From assembly GCA_029266495.1 (NCBI GenBank), contig JAQSWS010000014.1, positions 1-64,000 on the forward strand: a stretch of DNA of 64,000 bases, in the 5' to 3' direction. The position numbers were made by a program, and so were the translations under genes. Under the pieces are notes generated by a model. That model was given only the letters and a program-made list of their open reading frames with translations, had not been told where the DNA came from and did not search any database. How positions within the stretch are numbered: position 1 is the stretch's first letter; each line of letters begins with the position of its first letter. Positions 35,152 through 43,632 of the stretch are shown in pieces. This DNA is from Rariglobus sp. (GTDB lineage Bacteria > Verrucomicrobiota > Verrucomicrobiia > Opitutales > Opitutaceae).

Positions 35152-38042
35152 TGAACACCACGCGCGAAACTCAAGCTCTCCTTCGCCGCCTCGCCGAGGC
35201 CGACCGTGCCTGGCAGCGGGAGAAGGCGCGTGCGCTCGCCTGGCGCCTGATGCCGGCGTTGTTGGTCGTCGCGCTGGCGGCCGTGGTCGCGGACGCATTT
35301 CTGCAGCTCGGGACGAATGCACGGCTCGCGTGCCTCGGCACGGGTTTTGCCTCCGGGTTTCTGCTGATGGTGGTTTGCCTGCGGATCGGCTGGCTCCACC
35401 GCAATCCGCCCGAACGCACCGCGCGTTTCCTGGAGGCCCGTGATGCCGAACTCGGCTCGAAGCTGATCAACGCGCTTCAACTCGCCGGTCAGGCCGACGA
35501 CGCGAGTCTTCCGCCGCTCACGCGTTCGCTCGCGACGCAGGCGGTGGGACGTTACGACACCGAGCTGGCGAAGACGGATCTGCCACGTCTCGCGATCACC
35601 GGTGAGGCGCGCCGCCGTCGCGGCCATGCGGGCTGGGCGTTGCTGGCGTTCGCGGGGTTGCTCGCGGCGTTTTATCAGGTGAAGAAGATCGTGCTGCCGC
35701 GCTTCCTCGCCCCGCTCGGCGACCATCCGCCCTATGCCTTCACGCGCGTCGAGATCGTGGACCCGGGCGAGGCTGGCGCCGACGTGATTTATGGCGGCAA
35801 GCTGACGGTCAAGGTGCGCTGGAACGGTCATGAACCCCGCGAACTGTTCCTCTCCGCGCATCCTCCGGGCAAGCCCGCCGAGGTCGTGACGTTGCCGATG
35901 ATCCGTGAGGGCGAGGAAGGGTTTTCGCAGGAGATTGCCGACGTGCGCACCGATCTCGTGCTGGTCGCGCATTCGCGCACTCGCTCGTTCTACAGCCAGG
36001 GGCGCAACGTGCGCGTGCTGCTCACGCCGAAGATCGACCGGGCGTTCCTCGAAATTGCGCCGCCGGCCTACACGGAGATCAAAGCCGAGGAGCGACCGTT
36101 TGCATTCAAGTCCGCCAGCGCCCTGGTGGGCAGCTCCCTTCGCTTCCGTTTGCAATCCAACCGGCCGTTGCGCGAGGGCGTGGTGGAGGTCACCGCCGAC
36201 GATGGGCGCGTCGAACGTGTTCCGTTGGTGCTTCGCGGCACGAACGAGGTGGCCGGCACAATCGTCCTGCGCGACAACGTGCGGCTGAAATTTCGCGTGA
36301 CTGATGTCGATGGCCTGCCGTCCGACGATCAACCCGAGGCGCTTGTCTCCGCCACGCACGACCTGTCCCCGGTGGTGCGCGTGGCCGAGCCGTTGCAGAA
36401 CGGCTATGTGAGCCGCGACTTCAAGCTCAACGCCCGTTTCGAGGCCTCGGACGACTATGGCGTGAGCATGGTGCGCATCCACCGCGCGTTGAACGGCGTG
36501 TATTCCGATCCGAAGGTGATCACATATCAGGGTGCGCAACGCCATGTGGCGGAGGCGCTGGTATTTGATTTTGTCGCGCTTGGCGTTCGCTCGGGCGACC
36601 AGTTGAGCCTGTTTGCCGAGGCGATCGACAACGCACCCGAGCCGAAGTTGTCCCGCAGCCAGACGGTCACGATGACGATTATCTCCGAGGAGGAATACAA
36701 CGACTTCCTCCGCGAGGCGACCGACGTGCGCGACCTCTCCGAGAAATACCGGGACCTCGTCGGCAATTTTCAGGAGCTGCTTGCGGAGCAGGTGAAGCTC
36801 GCCGAGGAGTCCGCCGCGGCGCGCGAGCGCATAAAGACTCCCGAGCAGGCCGCCGCCGCAGCCGCCGAGTTCGACACGCTCACCGCGAAGCAGGGCGAGC
36901 TCAACCAGCGCCTCAAGCAGCAGGCCGAGCGCATGCAAAAATTCGTGCGCAAGGATCCGCTCTACGATTTCGAGAAGGATCTTCAGGAACAACTGACCCG
37001 TGAAGCCGGCGAAATCCTGAAGGAAACCGAGCGCAATAATGCCGCCGTCGGTGACCTTGCGGAAGCCAGCGTGCGGCCGGACGGCAAACGCTCGCTGTCG
37101 CCGGAGACGTTCCAGCAGATGGAGCGTGAGGCGAAGGAGCACGCGAAACGCCTGGGGGCGCGTGAGCAACCGCTCGCCGACGGCGTCGAAAAACCGTTGC
37201 AGGATCTCAGCCGCCTGCACGATGTGATCAACGCCCTCAGCCAGTTCGAACGCCTCTATCAGGCGCAACAGTCGCTCGCCGAGCAGGCCCGCGCCTATGA
37301 GGACAAGGGCCCGCTCAACCGCGAGGATCAGCTCGCGTTGAAAGACCTGGCCGCGCAACAGCAGGCCGTGCGGGAAGCCTTGGAGCAGCTGCCCTCGCGC
37401 CTTCGTGAAAAAGCGGAGGCCGGGAAGAAGGAGTTTCCAAAGGCGTGCTCGAGCGCCAGCGCGCTGGCCGACGCGATCGAAAAAGGCCGGCTGGCGGCTT
37501 CCGCCGGCGCCGCGACCGGCCGCATGCTTGAAGGCGACGGAGCCCAGGGCGCGTTGCTCGCCCGCCGGCTGGAGCAGGACATGGCAAAGCTGTTCGGCCA
37601 CTGCGAAGGCGGCCAGGGAGAGGCGAGCGACGAACTCGACGACTACCTCAAGCTCAAGCTGGGCAGCGGCAAAAAACAGTCGTTCGAGCAGATGCGGAAG
37701 AGTCGCAAGGGCGAGATGGGTAATGGGTTTCCCCGCCTCGGACGCGGCGACGCGCAGGGCAGCGGCTCGGGTTATTCGATGAGTTCGGGTCAGCAGCCGC
37801 CGGTGCTTGGCAACGAGGCGAGCCCGAAAGGCGATTCCTCCGCGCAACGAGTCACCGGCCAGGACGGGCAATCCACGGGGAAGTCCGAGGGCTCCTCGCC
37901 CGCGTTGCAAATGGACAAGCCCGATGTGATGAAAGGACTCAACCCCACCGACCGGCAGTCCGACGCCGTGCCGGGGGAAAGCTCGATCGACGAATACCGC
38001 GCCCTTGTGGACGAATACTTCAAAAAAATCACGCGACCATGA
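35151..38042 (+). CDS. Large membrane-anchored coiled-coil protein (DUF4175-like)
   Basis: 963 aa, starting inside the upstream stop (TGATG). Three hydrophobic helices lie at about 30-50, 58-80 and 162-182. A beta-rich region follows (190-520), then about 350 residues of charged coiled coil (540-890) and a Gly/Ser-rich tail. This resembles the DUF4175-type proteins next to VWA genes in Planctomycetota and Verrucomicrobiota. It is probably a structural periplasmic component. Nothing catalytic is visible. Confidence 0.8.
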   Translation: MNTTRETQALLRRLAEADRAWQREKARALAWRLMPALLVVALAAVVADAFLQLGTNARLACLGTGFASGFLLMVVCLRIGWLHRNPPERTARFLEARDAELGSKLINALQLAGQADDASLPPLTRSLATQAVGRYDTELAKTDLPRLAITGEARRRRGHAGWALLAFAGLLAAFYQVKKIVLPRFLAPLGDHPPYAFTRVEIVDPGEAGADVIYGGKLTVKVRWNGHEPRELFLSAHPPGKPAEVVTLPMIREGEEGFSQEIADVRTDLVLVAHSRTRSFYSQGRNVRVLLTPKIDRAFLEIAPPAYTEIKAEERPFAFKSASALVGSSLRFRLQSNRPLREGVVEVTADDGRVERVPLVLRGTNEVAGTIVLRDNVRLKFRVTDVDGLPSDDQPEALVSATHDLSPVVRVAEPLQNGYVSRDFKLNARFEASDDYGVSMVRIHRALNGVYSDPKVITYQGAQRHVAEALVFDFVALGVRSGDQLSLFAEAIDNAPEPKLSRSQTVTMTIISEEEYNDFLREATDVRDLSEKYRDLVGNFQELLAEQVKLAEESAAARERIKTPEQAAAAAAEFDTLTAKQGELNQRLKQQAERMQKFVRKDPLYDFEKDLQEQLTREAGEILKETERNNAAVGDLAEASVRPDGKRSLSPETFQQMEREAKEHAKRLGAREQPLADGVEKPLQDLSRLHDVINALSQFERLYQAQQSLAEQARAYEDKGPLNREDQLALKDLAAQQQAVREALEQLPSRLREKAEAGKKEFPKACSSASALADAIEKGRLAASAGAATGRMLEGDGAQGALLARRLEQDMAKLFGHCEGGQGEASDELDDYLKLKLGSGKKQSFEQMRKSRKGEMGNGFPRLGRGDAQGSGSGYSMSSGQQPPVLGNEASPKGDSSAQRVTGQDGQSTGKSEGSSPALQMDKPDVMKGLNPTDRQSDAVPGESSIDEYRALVDEYFKKITRP

Positions 38043-38749
38043 ACACGTTTCGCCCCTTCAGCCTCGTCCTGGTTTTTCTCGCCTGCGTGGTTTCCGTTGT
38101 CACCGCCGGGACGAACAAGAAGCCTGAGAACCCCCCGCCGGTCGTGCCCTCCAATGCGCCGCTGGAGCCGGGGATGATTCCGTGCGGCAACCTCATCTAC
38201 GCGGGCAACCGCAGTTCGGTGTGTTTCGCCGATAAATTCCTCACCGATGCCGCGGGAGCCACCACGGTGAAGGTGGAAAAACGATTCCGGGCCGTGCGCC
38301 TCGACGCGGACAACCTCTTCGATCTGCCGTTCTGCGTGTTTTCGGGCGAGGACGCTTTCACGCTCACGGAACGCGAGCGCAAGAACCTGCGCCACTACCT
38401 GCTCAACGGCGGCTTTCTCCTCTCGAGCCCGAGCTGCTCGAACGAGGCCTGGGACAAGTCGCTTCGCAAGGAGCTCGAGCTCGCGCTTCCCGAATACAAG
38501 CTCAACAAGATCCCGATGACGCACCCGGTGTTCTCGGTGCTCAACAAAATCGACACCCTGAAATGCAAGAACGGCAACACCGCCCTGCTCGAGGGGCTCG
38601 AGGTCAACGGACGTCTGGTGATGATCCATTCGAAGGAAGGGCTCAACGACGTCGGCAACGCCAAGGGCTGCTGCTGCTGCGGCGGCAACGAGATCCTCAA
38701 GTCGGCCGCGGTGAACGTGAACATCCTGACTTATGTGCTCCTGTATTGA
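38039..38749 (+). CDS. DUF4159 domain-containing secreted protein
   Basis: 236 aa with a signal peptide (1-23). The DUF4159 body has 'FDLPFCVFSGEDAFTLTERE', 'LLNGGFLLSSPSCSNEAW' and 'YKLNKIPMTHPVFSVL', in line with the family, which adopts a GATase1/flavodoxin-like fold in MoxR-VWA operons. A run of four cysteines in 'NAKGCCCCGGNEI' (about 210-222) is odd and may bind metal or heme. It overlaps the preceding gene as ATGA and ends 4 bases before the next possible start. Confidence 0.85.
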   Translation: MNTFRPFSLVLVFLACVVSVVTAGTNKKPENPPPVVPSNAPLEPGMIPCGNLIYAGNRSSVCFADKFLTDAAGATTVKVEKRFRAVRLDADNLFDLPFCVFSGEDAFTLTERERKNLRHYLLNGGFLLSSPSCSNEAWDKSLRKELELALPEYKLNKIPMTHPVFSVLNKIDTLKCKNGNTALLEGLEVNGRLVMIHSKEGLNDVGNAKGCCCCGGNEILKSAAVNVNILTYVLLY

Positions 38750-38753
38750 GCGG

Positions 38754-40235
38754 ATGGGCGATTCGCTCCGTGCAGGGCTCGACCTCGTGTCGAGCCGGTT
38801 GGGCGTGCGCCGCCGGAAAGACGACGCGGCCTCACGCGAGGTGAGGCCCTGCGCGGGAACCGCTGCCGCCGCGACTCTGCTGCTCGCGTTCTCCCTGCTC
38901 CTCGGCGGCTGCCGTCCGGGCGGAACGGCTGGCACCAACGCGGACGAAGAGACGACCGTGCCTCTTTTCTTCACCTCGAACACACACGGCCGGCTGACGC
39001 ATTGCGGGTGTTTCAGCGGTCAATACGGCGGGCTCGCCCGGTTGCACACCGCAGTGGCGGTCGGACCGTTTTCCGGCGCTTTCGGTGTCGATCTCGGCGA
39101 CGCGCTGGAGGGGCCGGAGGATTACCAGTTGCTGAAATACAAGCAGGTGCTGAAGGCGTATTCGGAAATGAATTACGCCGTGCTCAATGCCGGGCAGCGC
39201 GAGGCGGGACTGCCGGCGGAGACATTGCGTGCGGTGGCGGCCTCGTCGCCCGTGCCGCTGGTCAGCGCCAACCTCCTTGATCGCCGCACCGGCCGGCCGG
39301 TGCTGCCGGCCTGGACGATCGTCAAGCAAGGTGGGAAACGCATCGCTTTCGTCGGAGTGGTCGATCCGCGCGGGCTGGAGGACACGCTGGGGGCGGGGCT
39401 GACCGTGGAGGACATGACGACGAGCCTGGGGCGCATTTTGCCGGAGGTGACGCGCGAGGCTGATGCACTGGTGCTGCTGGCGTTCACCGACGAGGCGACG
39501 CTGACCGCGCTCGCGCGGCAGTTCTACGAATTCAGCCTCGTTCTCGGGGGCAAGGTGAGCCAGCCGGCGCAGGCGTTGCAGCGCGAGGGACAGGTGTATG
39601 TTTACTACACGGCCAACGAGGCGAAATCGTTTGGCACGCTTGAGCTGGTGTTTCCCCCGGAGGGAAAACCACGGGTCGGGCGGCATGCGATCACCTTGCT
39701 CGATCAACGCTACATGGAACACGACAAGGTGCTGTCGCTGGTGCGCGCCTATCAGCGCGAAGTGGGACAGGCGACGCTGGCGGTGGATTCGCTTGATCAT
39801 GCGATGGCCGGGCAGGTGCCGGGCACGCGCGCGGCGGCGAGTTATGTCGGCACCCAAGCCTGCATGATGTGCCACCCCGGTGCGGCCGCGGCGTGGCAGC
39901 GGAGCGCCCACTCGCAGGCGTTTGAGGTGCTGGTGGCCAAGGGGGCGGACACCGACCCCTCCTGCATCGGCTGTCATACGGTGGGCTTTGGAACGCCTTC
40001 GGGTTATCGACGTGAATATGGCGCGGCCAAACTTGCCCATGTCGGTTGCGAGAGCTGCCACGGCCCTGGCAGCACGCACGTCGCGCAACGTCAAAGCGGT
40101 GGCGAAATCACCGCGCATTTCCGCCCGCTTGGCCCGGGCGACTGTTTAAAATGTCACCACGGAGAATTCAGCCGCCCCTTCGACTGGGAAAAATTCTGGC
40201 CGCATATCCAGCACGGAAAGGAACCCAAACGATGA
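38754..40235 (+). CDS. Lipoprotein: degenerate 5'-nucleotidase/metallophosphatase domain fused to a tetraheme cytochrome c554-like domain
   Basis: 493 aa from the ATG at 38754. A lipobox LLLGGC (Cys53) follows a 30-residue leader that overlaps a palindromic element, so a GTG at 38841 giving a normal lipoprotein signal is a good alternative. Residues about 65-350 follow the UshA-type metallophosphatase fold ('FFTSNTHGRLTHCGC', 'GVDLGDALEG', 'LVSANLL'), but the GNHE motif reads 'NAGQREAG' and the final GHxH is 'GGKV', so the metal site is lost. Four CxxCH heme motifs follow: CMMCH, CIGCH, CESCH and CLKCH, in cytochrome c554 order. It should sit in the periplasm on a membrane anchor as an electron carrier. 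Confidence 0.85.
   Translation: MGDSLRAGLDLVSSRLGVRRRKDDAASREVRPCAGTAAAATLLLAFSLLLGGCRPGGTAGTNADEETTVPLFFTSNTHGRLTHCGCFSGQYGGLARLHTAVAVGPFSGAFGVDLGDALEGPEDYQLLKYKQVLKAYSEMNYAVLNAGQREAGLPAETLRAVAASSPVPLVSANLLDRRTGRPVLPAWTIVKQGGKRIAFVGVVDPRGLEDTLGAGLTVEDMTTSLGRILPEVTREADALVLLAFTDEATLTALARQFYEFSLVLGGKVSQPAQALQREGQVYVYYTANEAKSFGTLELVFPPEGKPRVGRHAITLLDQRYMEHDKVLSLVRAYQREVGQATLAVDSLDHAMAGQVPGTRAAASYVGTQACMMCHPGAAAAWQRSAHSQAFEVLVAKGADTDPSCIGCHTVGFGTPSGYRREYGAAKLAHVGCESCHGPGSTHVAQRQSGGEITAHFRPLGPGDCLKCHHGEFSRPFDWEKFWPHIQHGKEPKR
38772..38852. repeat. Compound palindromic element at the start of the cytochrome gene
   Basis: Outer arms GCAGGGC (38772-38778) and GCCCTGC (38846-38852) enclose two perfect 8-bp hairpins: GGCTCGAC/GTCGAGCC (38776-38796) and GGCCTCAC/GTGAGGCC (38828-38848), each with a 5-base loop. 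The nested symmetry is like a REP/BIME-type unit. It lies within the possible N-terminal codons of the cytochrome gene. Confidence 0.75.
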
Positions 40236-41866
40236 CCCGGCACTGCAAAACAACACGGCTAGGCGCGCTCCGGCTCAATCCACTTTGTCACTTATTAAGT
40301 GACAAGTTGTCCGGATGGGTGGACGCATTTTTTGCACAGGCACAGGCACAGGCACAGGCGCAGGTGCAGACGAAGAGGGGGCGGGCGAGGGTGGTGGTGG
40401 CGCTGATGGTTGCTTCGTCGGCTGCACCGGGGGTCGGAGCGCTGCCTTCGGTCGAGGCGGTGGAGACGGTCTGGTCTGCGAAGCTGCCGGAGTTTCGCGC
40501 CGACACGCCGGTCGAGGCGGCGCCCACGGTGCTGTATTTCACGGCGACGTGGTGCGGCTACTGTCACCAGATGGACCGCACGACCCTGAGCAACGACAAG
40601 GTGCACTTACAACTGGCGCCCTTCGGACGCATCAAACTCGATTACGATCAGCAACCTGAACTCGTGGCCCGTTATCAGATCCGCGGCGTGCCCGCCTTCG
40701 TGATGGTCAATGCCCGGGGCGAGGAAGTCTCCCGGTTGGTGGGCGCGGCCGAAGTGGGCCCGTTTTGCAGCTGGCTCGAAGAAGGCAAAATCCGGGCTGC
40801 CGGCATGGTGAAAGAAGCGGCCAGGCGGCAGGCCGAACTCCAGGCATTGGCGGAGATGCTGACCATCGGCGGCACCGAAGGCTGGGCAAAAACGAAGGCG
40901 CAGATTTTCGAGCTGGCGGCGCGCGGGGGGCCGGAGGCCCGGGAGTATGCCCTGAAACAATTGACCATGCGGGCCGGACTGAGGCCGTCCGCGCTTTTTG
41001 AGGGACTGTTGCATCCCGACCTGGCGGTGCGCCTGGCCGTGACCGGCATATTGAAAAAGGCTTTGGGGGAACGGTTCGTATTTGATCCTTGGGCGGACGC
41101 GGCGACACGGGAGACGGTGGTGCGTGACGAGCAATTTGCGATGTTCGCCGACATGTCGGTATCGGTTGTCGTTGAAGCGCGTTTTGTGGAAATCAAGGCG
41201 CCGATTCCGGCCGGGGGCGCGCTGGGCTTTCTCGCGACGGCCGTCCAGCAGCCGCCGGGCGCGGTGGTCGGCGTGCTGTCGTCGGAGGAAACCGCCGCTG
41301 TCCTGGCCGGAGTGAAGGCACTCAAGGGAACCTCGGTGATGAATGCGCCCAAGGTCACCGTGGGCTCCGGGAACCCGACGCGCATGGTCATCGGACAGGA
41401 GATGCGCCATCCGATCCGCTGGCAGAAAAATCCGGAAGGCCCCGGTTGGTTGCCGGCGGATTACGAGACCAGGACGGTTGGCGTGGAAATGAGCGTGACT
41501 CCGCAAGTGCAGGTGGACGGGGCCATCGAGCTGGACGTGAAGCCGAAGATCACGGAGTTCGAGGGGTTCGTCGAATTTGCGGAGGCGGCGGGCGCGGATG
41601 ACAACGGGCCCGCGTTCGTCACGTTGAACGGGAAGCCGATGCAGGTGAAACCGCCGTTTACGCCTCTGTTCAGCGAACGCGCGGTGACGGCGGGCGTGCG
41701 CGTGCCCCCGGGGCGCACGGTGGTGCTGCAGGGCGGGCCGAAAAAGCAGATTTCGTGGCCGCTCGCGGGCGGCGGGCGGCCATCCGAAACGACGAGTGAT
41801 GCGAGTTCGGTTACGTTGATTTTTGTAACGGCGGCGGTGCAGGCGCCGGCAAAAAACGGGCGCTGA
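40232..41866 (+). CDS. Thioredoxin-fold protein fused to a secretin-homology domain
   Basis: 544 aa from an ATG that overlaps the upstream stop as ATGA. A GTG at 40364 would give a 500-aa protein with a cleaner signal peptide ('KRGRARVVVALMVASSA'). The thioredoxin fold holds 'YFTATWCGYCHQMD' (CGYC at 108-111) and cis-Pro loop 'IRGVPAFV'. After an alpha-helical region (about 175-310), residues 320-530 resemble the beta domain of secretins: 'VVEARFVEI', 'VIGQEMRHPIRW', 'VGVEMSVTPQVQVDG', 'ITEFEGFVEF' and 'GRTVVLQGG'. A similar module ends the BlaR1 homologue at 46013. It may be a periplasmic redox partner of the cytochrome. Confidence 0.8.
   Translation: MTRHCKTTRLGALRLNPLCHLLSDKLSGWVDAFFAQAQAQAQAQVQTKRGRARVVVALMVASSAAPGVGALPSVEAVETVWSAKLPEFRADTPVEAAPTVLYFTATWCGYCHQMDRTTLSNDKVHLQLAPFGRIKLDYDQQPELVARYQIRGVPAFVMVNARGEEVSRLVGAAEVGPFCSWLEEGKIRAAGMVKEAARRQAELQALAEMLTIGGTEGWAKTKAQIFELAARGGPEAREYALKQLTMRAGLRPSALFEGLLHPDLAVRLAVTGILKKALGERFVFDPWADAATRETVVRDEQFAMFADMSVSVVVEARFVEIKAPIPAGGALGFLATAVQQPPGAVVGVLSSEETAAVLAGVKALKGTSVMNAPKVTVGSGNPTRMVIGQEMRHPIRWQKNPEGPGWLPADYETRTVGVEMSVTPQVQVDGAIELDVKPKITEFEGFVEFAEAAGADDNGPAFVTLNGKPMQVKPPFTPLFSERAVTAGVRVPPGRTVVLQGGPKKQISWPLAGGGRPSETTSDASSVTLIFVTAAVQAPAKNGR
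40285..40305. repeat. Dispersed palindromic repeat, copy 3
   Basis: The same 21-bp core as copies 1 and 2. It would be read as 'CHLLSDKL' if the thioredoxin-fusion gene starts at 40232, so it is either translated or shows that the true start lies further downstream. Confidence 0.9.
40334..40369 (+). repeat. Hexanucleotide tandem repeat (GCACAG)n
   Basis: Six units of GCACAG, four perfect and two with a single change, in frame to encode alternating Ala-Gln near the N-terminus of the thioredoxin fusion. Slippage would change length by whole codon pairs without a frameshift. Confidence 0.8.
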
Positions 41867-41913
41867 GAAAACTTGGATTGGCGAAGCATGGCAGGCTGAT
41901 GACGTGATTGGAC

Positions 41914-41974
41914 GGAGGTTGAATGAATGGCGGTCTCAACCTCCCTGGGCTCACGCTCAGGACCACGAGGGAGG
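41914..41974 (+). repeat. Multi-hairpin element after the thioredoxin-fusion gene
   Basis: GGAGGTTGA (41914-41922) pairs with TCAACCTCC (41936-41944). The same CCTCCC can instead pair with GGGAGG (41969-41974), so the two stems exclude each other. The second loop holds a 25-base sequence (41943-41967) that recurs at 6457-6481 with three differences. It could end transcription of the MoxR operon or regulate the next gene. Confidence 0.6.
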
Positions 41975-42017
41975 ACCGGCACGTGACCGGGGTCTGCGCA
42001 TAAGCAGGCTTGAGGCG

Positions 42018-42974
42018 ATGAGCGGACGGGCGTTTAGTTCAACGCGAATGGCTCACGTTTCCCCGAAACTCGACGAATTGCTCATGGATGATTGCCATGT
42101 GCGCTGTGCGCTTCGGCTGCTCAAGGAGCTCAACGACGATCTCTCGCTGCGTGCCAAGGCCATCCAGCAGTCTTGCAGTTCCCGCACGCGTTTCCTGCCC
42201 ACGATCGGCCGTCCCGATGAACTGGCCGCCTTGGAATCAGCGCGTGAGGAACTGGCGAAAGCCGCCTCGGCGCAGGAGACGATGGTCAGGTTGCATGCAC
42301 TGATCGACGTGGACCTGGGCAATGAACTGGAAAGCCATGTGCGAACGGCGTCACCCGCGTATCTGCGCGGATTGTCGGCGCTGAACAGCCTGCTCGCGTG
42401 GCCGGGCCTGCTCGACAAGCTTGCTGAAAAGCTGGCGGTGTTGCTCCACGCGCTCGGCATGGCGCGCAACATGGCGTCGTCCGGATACGACTGGCAGCGG
42501 CGCACCTTTTCGCCCGCCGCCAACGAGGCGATCCAGAAGGCGCGCACGGCCGCTCACGAGTTGGACGAGATGGTTCTCCTGGTGAACATCCGCTCCGACC
42601 AGCATCAGCTTGAAATCTTGAACACACCGCAGGCCGCGGCGGTGTTGCCCCGCGTGCCGGTGGTCGGGTTTGAAGTGAGAATCGAACGCATGCAGAGCCT
42701 GGGCATCGCCGACGTGCAGGCGGAGTTCAACCGGATCCTGGAGATGTGCGGGATGCTGGAGTCGACCGGCTTGATGGGGTTGCGGGAGACGGCGGAGCGG
42801 GTGGTGGCGTTGCACGGGGAACTTTCGCGCGCCTACCTGCAGACTTATCTCGGACAACTGCGCGCCTACATGGACGAGCACCGGCTGGATCCCAATCAAA
42901 CGACGGCCCGGATTCACCGGCTGCAGCTCCAGTATCTGGGGGCGGTGAATTTTCCGTATGAGATGGGGATGTGA
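42018..42974 (+). CDS. Hypothetical alpha-helical protein
   Basis: 318 aa from the ATG at 42018; an ATG at 42048 (MAHVSPKL) is equally possible. The whole chain is predicted by eye to be helical, with heptad-like Leu/Ala spacing, and has no signal peptide or membrane segment. No family motif is recognised. It is preceded by a multi-hairpin element and followed after 88 bases by the sigma-factor gene, so it may be a single transcription unit. Confidence 0.65.
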   Translation: MSGRAFSSTRMAHVSPKLDELLMDDCHVRCALRLLKELNDDLSLRAKAIQQSCSSRTRFLPTIGRPDELAALESAREELAKAASAQETMVRLHALIDVDLGNELESHVRTASPAYLRGLSALNSLLAWPGLLDKLAEKLAVLLHALGMARNMASSGYDWQRRTFSPAANEAIQKARTAAHELDEMVLLVNIRSDQHQLEILNTPQAAAVLPRVPVVGFEVRIERMQSLGIADVQAEFNRILEMCGMLESTGLMGLRETAERVVALHGELSRAYLQTYLGQLRAYMDEHRLDPNQTTARIHRLQLQYLGAVNFPYEMGM

Positions 42975-43062
42975 GCGGCCGGCCGGTGCGGGAAATTCTT
43001 CTGATCCATTGAACCTTTTGCGGTGACCGGCATTCCTCTGGGGGTGACCGCTTGCACCCCGT

Positions 43063-43632
43063 ATGTCCTCCGCACCTGAATCCGAGCTCCTTCCGGTGGC
43101 CCTGGCCCGTGCGGGTGATTCGGACGCGTGGCACCGGTTGCTGCGTCGTTATCAACTGCCGCTTTTTACTTTTGTGCAGGAGCTCGTGCGTCATGAAGCC
43201 ACCAGTTTCGACCTTGTGCAGGCGACCTTCGTTCGCGCGGTGCGGCACATCGGCACGCTGCGCGACGATGTGCGGTTTGGGAGCTGGTTGTTTGGGATCG
43301 CCCACCAGCTTTGCGTGCAACACTGGCGGCGGTCGGGGCGCGAGCAGCCTCTCGGGGATCTGCTCGATGCAACGCCTGACGACAACGTGCCGGATCCGCG
43401 CGACCTGGTGTTGCGCGCCGAGCAGGGCGAGGCGCTGCTCGCGCTGGTGGACGCGTTGCCGCCACCCCAGCGCGCCGTGCTTGTGTTGCATGTGCTCGAG
43501 GAATTTTCGCTCGAAGAGATTTCCGGGATCACCGGTGCGCCGCTCGGCACGGTGAAATCCCGCCTCCACCACGCCAAGCGCGCCCTGCGCGAACGCCTCC
43601 AACTCAATCCTCCCGATGCCCTCGCCACGTGA
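43063..43632 (+). CDS. ECF-type RNA polymerase sigma factor
   Basis: 189 aa. Region 2 is seen around 'FDLVQATFVRAVRHIG' and 'FGSWLFGIAHQLCVQHWRR'. Region 4 is 'ALVDALPPPQRAVLVLHVLEEFSLEEIS' in parts (PPPQRAVLVLHVLEEFS) with the helix-turn-helix 'ITGAPLGTVKSRLHHAKRAL'. It should direct RNA polymerase to a small set of promoters, probably including its own. It overlaps the next gene by 17 bases. Upstream, GGTGACCG occurs twice with 21-bp spacing (43022 and 43043). Confidence 0.92.
   Translation: MSSAPESELLPVALARAGDSDAWHRLLRRYQLPLFTFVQELVRHEATSFDLVQATFVRAVRHIGTLRDDVRFGSWLFGIAHQLCVQHWRRSGREQPLGDLLDATPDDNVPDPRDLVLRAEQGEALLALVDALPPPQRAVLVLHVLEEFSLEEISGITGAPLGTVKSRLHHAKRALRERLQLNPPDALAT

Noticed and set aside
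34941-37910. Very long open frame on the minus strand opposite the DUF4175-like gene
   Set aside because: It is the antisense shadow of a high-GC gene. Its composition is Arg/His/Leu-rich without motifs, and the plus-strand gene has overlaps, membrane helices and operon context.
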